DNA from: Panagrolaimus kolymaensis
Taxonomy: Eukaryota > Nematoda > Chromadorea > Rhabditida > Panagrolaimidae
Length of the DNA stretch: 64,000 nucleotides
Direction of reading: 5' to 3'
NCBI GenBank assembly: GCA_028622995.1
Contig: JAJQJQ010000043.1
Location: forward strand, 1,922,001 to 1,986,000
Numbering within the stretch: position 1 is the stretch's first letter; the number at the start of each line of letters is the position of its first letter. This document shows positions 55,664 to 64,000 of the stretch, piece by piece. The notes under the pieces are model-generated. The model was not told the DNA's origin. It did no database searches and saw nothing but the letters and a program-made list of their open reading frames with translations. Made by a program: the position numbers and the translations under genes.

Positions 55664-57233
55664 ATGTCATATTCAACTGAAATTTTACCATGGATTATTT
55701 TGATTAACGATGGAATAACTTTAATTATGTCATTTATTGCTTGCATATTATCATTTATTTTATTGAGTATTAATTTCACTAAAAATCTTAAAATTCTTTT
55801 TTCACCCACCATGACTGTATATTTTATTTATGTATTTATTTCGGGTTTTGTAACACTTTTACATTCATTTTATTTGGTTATTTTATGGAATCCAAATAAA
55901 ATTTTTTATAATGCAATTATTTTATATTTAACTGGTTCGTCGTCGACTCAATTACAAGCTGCAGTGCCAATCATGGAATTTTTTCTTTGCCTTGATCGAT
56001 GTTTGACAATTATTTTTCCAGGAAATTATAATAAAAATCAAAAATTAGCTACAGCATTGGTTTCTGTAATCACAATAATTTTAATTATTATTAGTTATTC
56101 AATTATGACTCAAGTAATTGAATTAATCCCAATTTCTACAGTAACCACTTGTCGAATAGTTGGATGCATGAAAACTAATTCAGCGCTAACTCAAAGTGTC
56201 GTACAAAAATCCATTACAGCTATAATAAATTGTTTTGCAGCGGTTTTATTGGGTCAGTGACTTTACTAAATATTTTTTTGATAAGAGTAAAAAAATTCTA
56301 AATAGCTAAGACTTCAATTTTTCTTTAAAAAATGCATTGAAAATATAGTATCTTTTTTGAGCTGTTTTTTTTTTATTAAAACAGTGAATGAAAGAATATT
56401 TTTAAAAAAAATCGCAAACAGTAATTTTTTTAGTGAAAGGATTCAAGAAATTTTTCTTGAAATGTTACGTTGCTTACTTTCTAAAGTCAACAAGTTTAAA
56501 AAATGAATATGGCTCAATTTTCTTTATCAGAGAATTTTATAAGTAACAAAATAATTATTTTTTTGGGCTTGCATTCATTGGCCTTGAAATGTTTTTATTT
56601 CGAACGATTTTTTTCTTCTTCTAACATTTCTTGCTTAATTATTAGAAAATCTAGAAACTTATTTTTTTTGCTTTGTTATATTTTTAAGAAAATCCCAAAA
56701 ATTATAAAATTACCATAGTGGTTCAGAAATAGCGAGTCGAAAATAATTTTCTTTGCTACGGTATCAAATTTTGGGTTCCAATGAACTTCTATAAAGTTCT
56801 CCGAAAAATTTATTCAAATTTACAAAGTTTTTACTTTTTTAATTGAAAAAAAGATTACGTTTTTTTAGGTTATTTAATGAAAGTAAAATTATCGACAACA
56901 AATTCAGTGAAAAAATTAAATCAAGTTGTTTTTTCCATTTTAATTATAGCATTTTTTCTTGATTTTATTCCAAATATTCTTGGCACAATTGGTTTGGTAG
57001 TAAGCTTTTAATTATTTGCCTCAAATTAATAAATATATATTTTTTAGTTATATGAAATAAAATTCACTAATTATCTTGGCCCATATAGTAATACTTTGAC
57101 TTCAATAAATATTGCAATTTGTTGTTGTTTGTATTGGAAAGTTTTCAAAAAATCTTTTAAACATCGAAACGAACAACCAAGAACCACCACCTTTTCAATG
57201 GCTACAAATAATTCGGCATGGATTCCAAACTAA
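55664..57233 (+). CDS. nematode 7TM receptor-like protein (301 aa)
   Basis: Exons 55664-56252, 56869-56999 and 57048-57233 join in frame to 301 aa. About seven hydrophobic segments are evident, with short loops; LCLDRC after the third segment is DRY-like. A Lys/Arg-rich loop (KVKLSTTNSVKK) precedes the sixth segment, and LGPYSNTLTSINIAICCCLYW resembles a seventh segment; the tail is short and basic. This is the layout of nematode serpentine chemoreceptors; the subfamily cannot be named. Fragments of related genes occur at 24199/30325 and 62325. Confidence 0.7.
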
Positions 57234-57674
57234 TTAATTTTTAAAGAAGAAAATTAGTTGCAAAAATGACGCAAAATTTATAAACCAAAATTAAAGTTTT
57301 TATTTGTTTTCTTATGTTTTTGGTTTACATTTTTATTTGATTTTTTTAATTTAGCGAAAAATAAATATTGCGAAGAAAAAAAAATTTCCACAACAAAAAT
57401 AGTGGTAAAAAAAAGTGAAAAAAATATCTAAAAAAGCATTATCGTTTCATTCTCCCAAAAAATATATCAACGATTCGACTAACGACAAAAAATTTGCAAC
57501 AAAAAAAAAATGTGTGCAAAATTTTATGTAAAATTTTTTTCTCAAATTGCAAAAGAAAATTTGCATATTTTCTTTTTTTTTGTTGAAGAAAGTTCTTTGA
57601 AACTCTTTTTTTAATCGACAACTTCGACGCTGCTTTTGTTTGACGCGCGCATTTTTTGTTTTCCCAATCAAAAA
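57234..57674. other. intergenic, 5' region of P4-ATPase gene
   Basis: AT-rich spacer. Upstream of the ATG at 57675 the frame extends but without an ATG, so 57675 is taken as start. No promoter element stands out. Confidence 0.5.
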
Positions 57675-60600
57675 ATGCTTCGATGGGATGTTTTGCCAAA
57701 TTTTTTGATACCTAATCATCGATTTCAAACTCTATCAACTTGTATTCCAACGACACGTCAAATCAAAATCAACAAGAATCAATCATCAAAATTTTGTTCA
57801 AATGAAATTCACACTTGCAAATACAACTTTATTTCATTTCTTCCAAGATTTTTGTTTGATCAATTTCGATGTTATAGCAATATTTTCTTTTTGGTGATCA
57901 CATTGCTTCAACAAATTCCTGATGTTAGTCCAACTGGAAAATATACCACTGCTGTTCCATTCTCGTTCATCTTGTTAATATCAGCTATAAAAGAAATATT
58001 TGAAGATTTGGTGAGTGCCTTTTTTATATTTATTACTTTTTGTTGCTATAAACCGTGCATGTTTTTCACCTTTGTATTTTCAGAAACGACGAAGAATGGA
58101 TTATATCGTAAATAATTACATAACATTGGTGCTTCGAAAAAATGAATGGAAAGAAATTGAATGGAAAAATGTATGTTTTTTGTTGTTGTTCGTTTATCAA
58201 TCATGCCTGCCACACACAAACTCAATTAACTAACCTTTATTTTGTTTTAGGTCAAAGTTGGTGACATTGTGAAAGTAACCGATGGCCAAGTATTCCCTGC
58301 TGATGTGATTCTTCTAACTTCAAGTGAACATCATGGTCTTGCCTATATTGTAACATCAAATCTTGATGGAGAAACCAATCTCAAAATTCGTCATGCTCCT
58401 ATTGGGTCGATTCGCTATAACACCATCGAGAAGCTTGAAGAAATGAATGCTGATATAAAATGTGAAGGACCAAACAAAGATTTAACAAATTTTTCTGGAA
58501 CCTTAACCATTGATAATCGAAAATATGTTCTCAAAGCTAATGAATTGCTATTGCGTGGAGCAAAATTGAAGAATACTGCATGGATTTATGGCGCCGTGGT
58601 TTATACTGGACATGACGCAAAACTTTTAAGAAATTCCAAAACTGCTCCATTGAAATCATCCACAATCAACACCATCACAAATTATCGAATCCTTTTTTTG
58701 TTCGTCGTTTTAGTAATACTTTCTGTAATTTGTGGTGGAATCGCTACTATTTATAACAAGTATTATCTCAACAATGTATCGTTTCGTGGAAACAATATTG
58801 AAACAAATTATGGATGGAATATTCTTACATTTTTTCTTCTTTATCACAATTTGATTCCGATCAGTTTGCAAGTTACTCTCGAATTGGTTCGATTCTTTCA
58901 AGCTTTCTTTATTAGTCGAGTAAGCAACCTTTTGCTTTTTTGCTTTCTTTATTTTACGCTTGTTTTTAGGATAATAAAATGTACGACGAAGAATCGGATA
59001 CATCTGCAACTGTTCGAACTTCAAATCTCAATGAAGAACTTGGTCTCGTGCAATACATCATGACAGATAAAACTGGAACTCTAACAAGAAATTTCATGAA
59101 ACTCAAACGATGCTCGGTTCAAGGAATAAACTATGGTAACGATGAAGATGACTCATTTCGAGATTTTACAATTATTAATGATTACAAAAATGAAAATGCA
59201 AGTTTTTTCTTTCTGTAACAGGGTTGTAATAACTTCAATTTTAGTCGTGTCTTATCAATCACTTTCTCACTTTGATGGCTGTTTGTCATACCATTGTACC
59301 TAAAATGAATATTGATGGAAGAATCGAGTACCATGGATCTTCGCCTGACGAAACCGCCATCGTTCGAAGTGCTGCTCAACTTGGAATTGTGTTTCAAACA
59401 CGAACGCCTGAATTTGTTGTTATCAAGAAGCTGGGTGAGAATTGCAAATATTACATTGATTACACCATTCATTTCAACAGTGATCGAAAACGATCCAGTG
59501 TTATTGTTCATGACGATGATGGAAATTATGTTTTATATATCAAAGGAGCTGTATGTTTTGATTTATCTTGCTTCATTAATTTTGTTTACTTCTTTTTAGG
59601 ATAATATAATGTTAGCGCTCGTCAAACAGGATCAAGAAGATGAACTAAATGAAGTTGAACAACATTTGTCTGAATATTCCGAGAACGGTTACCGAACTCT
59701 TTGCTTTGCTTATCGCTCATTGGATTATGACTTTTACAAATCATGGGAAAAACGATATTCCAAAGCTGTTACAGATGTGCCTAATGATGAAGAATTGATT
59801 GCAAATTTGGAAGATGAAATTGAAAAAGATTTTACTTTTCTTGGTGCTACAGCAATCGAAGACAAACTTCAAGATGTTAGTTTCTTCGATATTTATTATT
59901 CATAATTTTCCATTTTTAGTATGTCCCTGAAACAATTATGGCAATGAAAGAAGCAGATATCAAAGTTTGGATGCTAACTGGTGATAAAAAAGAAACTGCG
60001 ATAAACATAGCTCAATCAAGTTCTCTTATCGATTCTGAAGCTCGTTTATATGTTATTCAACACGAAGATGACATCCTTACAATTCAACCTCCAGAAGAAA
60101 GTAACTTCAGTTTAGCTATAAGTGGCGATGTTGTCAAATATCTTATTTCATCAGAACATGAAAAGTTTGTCAAAGAAGTTATGTTACAAGCTACAACAGT
60201 CGTGTACTATCGTTTAACACCATCACAAAAGGCTGAAATAGTTGAAATGGTTCGAAAAGCTTCAAAAGCAGTAGTTTTATCAATTGGTGATGGTGCAAAT
60301 GACGTTGCTATGATTCAAGCTGCAAATGTCGGAGTTGGAATAATTGGTCAAGAAGGTCTTCAAGCTGCATCATCAAGTGATTACTCCATTGCACAATTTC
60401 ATTTTCTTCGTCGGTTACTTCTTGTTCATGGAGCATTCAATCATGATCGAACTGTGAAAGTCATCCTTTATAGTTTTTACAAGAATATCTGCTTTACTAT
60501 CATTCAATTATGGTTTGCATTATTTTCTGGATTCTCAGAAAAAACTTTCTTTGATCGGTAAGTTACTGCACTCTTTTGTGGCTAATTTTACATTGCATTT

Positions 60601-61317
60601 TTTTAGATGGATGATTGCTGCATTCAATGTTATATTCACTGCATTTCCACCTATTATGCTTGGGCTCTTTGATCGACCAATAGAATCTAAAACAATTCTC
60701 AAATATCCTCAACTATATCGAATTCTTCAAGAAAATTCCTTTTCCAATCGTGTCTTTAGTTTATGGCTCATTCAATCAATATGGCATTCACTTATTTTAT
60801 TCTTTCTAACTTATTTTATTATGGGTCATTCAGTTTTACTAGATTCTAATCAAGAATGTGGATGGTTAACAATTGGATGTGCGACTTATGCGGTAAAAAA
60901 CAAACAAACATATTTATGGATTTTTCTAACTTACTTTTTTTTCAGTATGCTATTGCAACACTATGTTTGAAAGCTTTTATTGAAGCAAATGAATGGACAT
61001 TCCAACTAATTTTATCTTGTATTGCTTCAATGGTTTCATGGTTTATCTTTATGATTATATATTCTCAATTATGGTCATGGTTTCAAATTGGAGCTGAAAT
61101 GAATGGAATAGCATGGATTATGATGAAAAGCCCAATATTTTGGTTTGGCTTCCTTTTTGTTCCCATTGTAACATTATTGATTGATGTAATATTCAAATGG
61201 TGAGTAATTTTCAAAAAATTCGAGCTAATTAACCAAACTTTGTTGTTTTTTAGTATCAAAACTATTTTCTTTCCATCATCAAGTAATTTGTCATCGTCGT
61301 CTTTATGTAATGTTTGA
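57675..61317 (+). CDS. P4-type ATPase, phospholipid flippase (TAT-1/ATP8A-like), 1047 aa
   Basis: Ten exons join in frame: 57675-58010, 58084-58170, 58251-58919, 58970-59197, 59245-59550, 59600-59875, 59920-60557, 60607-60892, 60946-61199, 61254-61317. P4 signatures: [10 protein letters not shown] and [14 protein letters not shown] around TM1, [11 protein letters not shown] (actuator), [11 protein letters not shown] (TM4), the phosphorylation loop MTDKTGTLT (Asp about 397), [34 protein letters not shown] and [10 protein letters not shown]. Ten membrane helices are expected. The family moves phosphatidylserine/ethanolamine to the cytosolic leaflet with a CDC50-type subunit. The fourth intron has a GC donor (GCAAGT at 59198). 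Somewhat shorter than usual (about 1140-1160), mainly in the tails. Confidence 0.93.
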
Positions 61318-62324
61318 AATATGTCGATTGTAACTAACTGTATGTATGTATATAGGAATGAATAAATTTGGATTCTTTTTTTGCTTTTGTTGATTGCTTT
61401 ATTTTCTACCATACATAACTTTTTCTTCATCAAATAAATGTGTTATTGATGTTTGCGTTGGATTCAAGAAGCAAATTCAAAGTCCCAGTTTTAAAGTTTT
61501 TAACTAACAAAAAAAGAAAACATTGTTGCAGCAAACTTTTAGATTAGCTTTTTCTTAAATAATAAAATAATTACGAATAATTGTTTTCCGCCATTGCTAG
61601 AAGAACGTCGTGAATTTACTTCAATAAAGTTTTTAAAGCTTGACAAAAATTATCTCAAACAATTCCTATTGCTTACACATAAATTGCCAATGTCTTCTCA
61701 GCATTGTTTTATCGACAAAAAAAAAGGGAAAGAAAATATGGAATCTTTCATTTTTTTGTTGCATCCTCCATGTTTTTTGTTATCACGATTTCACAAAAAT
61801 ATTTTTATTCATTTATTTATTGGAATCAACATTATTAAACTACAAAAACAAAGAAATAATAATCAACATAATTATTTGGCAGCGACGATGTTATCAACAA
61901 ATTCTACAGGAATTACAGCAACGCTTATTTTTTTCTTGTCTTTGAGTAATTAATGCACTCATCCATTTCTTCTTCTTTATTTTATGCGATTTATGAATCA
62001 AGAAAAACACAAAACAAAAAAATGCAATGCAGGTTGGATTCTTATTTTGCATTTGTTTATTGTTTTTTTTATCTGCATAATTTTTTCCGATCAAGTAACA
62101 TTTAACTAACAATTTGTGTTTGACGTGATTGAAAAAAAGCATTTCGAAGTTCAAAGTCTGATACAAAAAAAACATAGACATCGTTGCTACAAACTTTTAT
62201 CATTTTTTAGACAAATTTAATTCTCATTCCACTTTTTTTTTTCCTTTAATAATTATGGATAATTGGTTTCCGTCTGGGTTAGAGAAGCAGCATCAATAAG
62301 AAACAGACAAAAAAGTTAATCAAA
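61318..62324. other. intergenic with degenerate direct repeat
   Basis: About 61370-61595 and 62036-62275 resemble each other (GATTCTTTTTTGCTTTTGTTGATTG against GGATTCTTATTTTGCATTTG-type starts; both end near AATAATTG(G)TTTTCCG). This suggests an old roughly 665-bp-offset direct duplication. No gene is recognised. Confidence 0.45.
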
Positions 62325-62513
62325 ATGCCTGATTATATTGGCCCATATGGTGCCACTCTAACCACCGTGAACATGGCAGTTTGTTCATTAATGTATTGGA
62401 GAATGTTTAGAAAATCTATTGCATCTTCTTCCACTCAACCTAATATTGCTGCTGTTGGTGGTGGTGCACCTACAAGTTTGGTAACTCCAATAAATAATAA
62501 ATCATTTTTCTAA
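62325..62513 (+). pseudogene. 7TM receptor C-terminal fragment (62 aa)
   Basis: The ORF starts at an ATG and reads YIGPYGATLTTVNMAVCSLMYWRMFRKS, matching the last membrane segment and tail of the receptor at 55664 (YLGPYSNTLTSINIAICC...YWKVFKKS). No upstream exons or membrane segments are found in the preceding kilobase. It is a truncated duplicate, or a single-pass mini-protein derived from one. Confidence 0.7.
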
Positions 62514-63070
62514 AATAAATAAAAGAAATTTAAATTTATTTTGAAACTCTTAAAACTTTTTTTTATTTTTTGTTTGTTTGTTCACATTTTTTTTATTTTC
62601 AAAAGTGTTAAACCCTTATTTTTCTATTTTATTTCTTCACGCCTGCTGCTTATCTTTATTTTATGGTATTTTTTTCGATGATTGCTTTTTTTTCTTTCTC
62701 GCGCCTGAATCAACAACAAAATTTCTTTCTATTTTTTTGACTTTTTTTCTCTGACTTCTCTCTTCTTCCAAAATGAGTAAGAAAAGCTTATTTTTTCCCC
62801 TCACCTCTTTTTTTATGCTTATCATGCGGGGTTAAAGAAATAAATTTTTAGAGAATAAAAAAAAACGTGATCAAAATATATATTTGTTTGTGTACGTACC
62901 AAAGATGACAAATAATGACAAATAAGGAAAATAATCTCTATCTTTGATTGTTTGGAGTAAAATAAAATTTCTTATAAAAGTCTAAATTTTTTTTAAGGAA
63001 AAATACACATCTTTTTTTCTTAAAGTTCTTCACTAAATTTAATTTTTATAGTTTTATATTTCTAAAAAAA
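62514..63070. other. intergenic, nothing recognised
   Basis: T-rich spacer with pyrimidine runs; contains the 5' region of the His-rich gene. No other feature supported. Confidence 0.5.
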
Positions 63071-63423
63071 ATGAGCCATCATCACGATTCCCATCACGAT
63101 CCTCATCACGGTGAACACCATGACGAACACCATAATAGCGGTGGATTAATGAATAGGTAAAAATAAATTTAAATTTATCAACTATAAAATATAATACTTT
63201 TTTTCTTTACAGAATTTTTGGCAGTGGCCATCAAGACGCTCATCATGATGAACATCACGATGAACATCAAAATGGACATGTTCAACAAAGTCATGGATAT
63301 GCTCATGGAGGAGAACATGGCGGCGGTCACGGCGGTGGTTATGAACATCATCCTCCTCCACATCATGATGGTGGTGGACATGGTGGCCACGGTAATGAAC
63401 ATGGGCATGGCGGCCATCATTAA
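63071..63423 (+). CDS. histidine/glycine-rich small protein (98 aa)
   Basis: Exons 63071-63156 and 63213-63423 join in frame (98 aa). About a third of residues are His, in HH, HxH and DHHDEHH-type clusters, with Gly, Glu and Asp making up most of the rest; no signal peptide. Such composition binds divalent metals (Zn, Cu, Ni), so metal buffering or a pH-responsive, phase-separating role are possible, but the composition alone cannot decide. No enzyme domain. The antisense Met-rich ORF is a shadow. Confidence 0.75.
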
Positions 63424-64000
63424 AAAAAATGTTGTTAAGTTTTAAAATGTTTTTTTTAATTTTACTTAAAAATACTGTAAAACCCTTTTTTTAATTTTAA
63501 TAAAATTATTTTAATAACTGTATTTTTTGAAAAAGCGTTCTTCCTTCTTGAGCAAAAAATAAAAATATTGCCAAAGCTTGGAAAAATTGGAAGTAATTTT
63601 CGAAATGAAATTATTTTTTCAGATTCTTTCTGATTTTTTATTTTAAAATTTGTTGCTGCTTGCTTTGAAATTTTTTCGATTGAAAATAATTTCTTAAAAA
63701 TTTCCAAAGAATATTGTTAAAACAAAACACAAGGCTTATATGGTTGCACATAAAAACAAAAATATATCATTAAAAAACATAACAACCATACTAAAAAAAA
63801 TGGTGTATTTTGTTCTTCAAAAAATTGTTTGTTACATTAAAAAGCGATGTTAAAATAATAAAACAATAAAAAAATAGTTTTAAAGAAGAAAAAAACTCCA
63901 AACGTTAAAAATCATATCAGTCAATGCACAAAAAAATCTGTATTTTATTTTTCAAAAAAAAAATTGGTGCATGAAAAAGATGAAAGATAGAAAGTGATAA
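63424..64000. other. terminal stretch, nothing recognised
   Basis: AT-rich sequence downstream of the His-rich gene with runs of A and T. No coding, RNA or repeat feature supported. Confidence 0.5.

Noticed and set aside
63178..63420. Met/Thr-rich antisense ORF
   Set aside because: It is the complement of the His codons (CAT/ATG) in the His-rich gene.

Overview
The window is very AT-rich and looks like a nematode genome, probably clade IV (Tylenchina and relatives). The evidence is many 45-60 nt GT-AG introns with TTTTCAG/TTTTAG acceptors, compact neighbouring housekeeping genes, and a family of nematode-type 7TM receptors. Exon coordinates below were derived by hand from splice consensus and reading-frame continuity. 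Family names come from remembered motifs, without database searches.

Layout. (1) 1-16.9 kb: first exon of a bark beetle-like (SRCR/parallel beta-helix) gene on the minus strand, with its first intron running off the left edge and a long AT-rich upstream region. A tandem LTR retroelement is inserted at 6541-14318 (three identical 407-bp LTRs, two identical Gag-only internal regions), and a hAT element is nested in the first LTR. (2) 16.9-24.2 kb: compact conserved genes: MED11-like, PRPF38, SepSecS, a truncated Hsp70, and a second MED11-like gene with a long acidic extension. (3) 24.2-30.6 kb: a 7TM receptor gene split by a complete CACTG-ended (CMC/EnSpm-like) DNA transposon with two multi-exon genes. 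(4) 31.0-33.3 kb: a Tudor-domain gene and tRNA-Glu(UUC). (5) 33.3-54.5 kb: a second bark copy in the opposite orientation. It starts within the last 17 nt of exon 1 and is broken by two hAT-family elements, an 8-bp-TSD MITE, a nonsense codon and a 9.9-kb Mutator-like element (MULE). (6) 55-64 kb: a TTAA foldback MITE, an intact 7TM receptor gene, a 10-exon P4-ATPase (lipid flippase), a receptor fragment and a His/Gly-rich small protein.

The most notable item is the MULE at 38773-48690. It has perfect 8-bp target duplications and near-identical 191-bp terminal inverted repeats. Besides a 1106-aa MULE transposase with DDE and SWIM motifs, it carries a 4-exon gene for a 512-aa secreted/transmembrane protein with the layout of a viral envelope glycoprotein, an unknown 159-aa gene, and what looks like a captured 3' fragment of a host gene. 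A cut-and-paste element with its own envelope-like protein would resemble the fusogen-carrying Maverick/Polinton elements of nematodes, but on a different transposase chassis.

A second unexplained signal is a short motif, CAGTTT read on the bark sense strand, recurring roughly every 50-100 bp through the long bark introns and upstream region. Its orientation flips with the gene (AAACTG on the + strand at left, CAGTTT at right), and it is largely absent from neighbouring genes.
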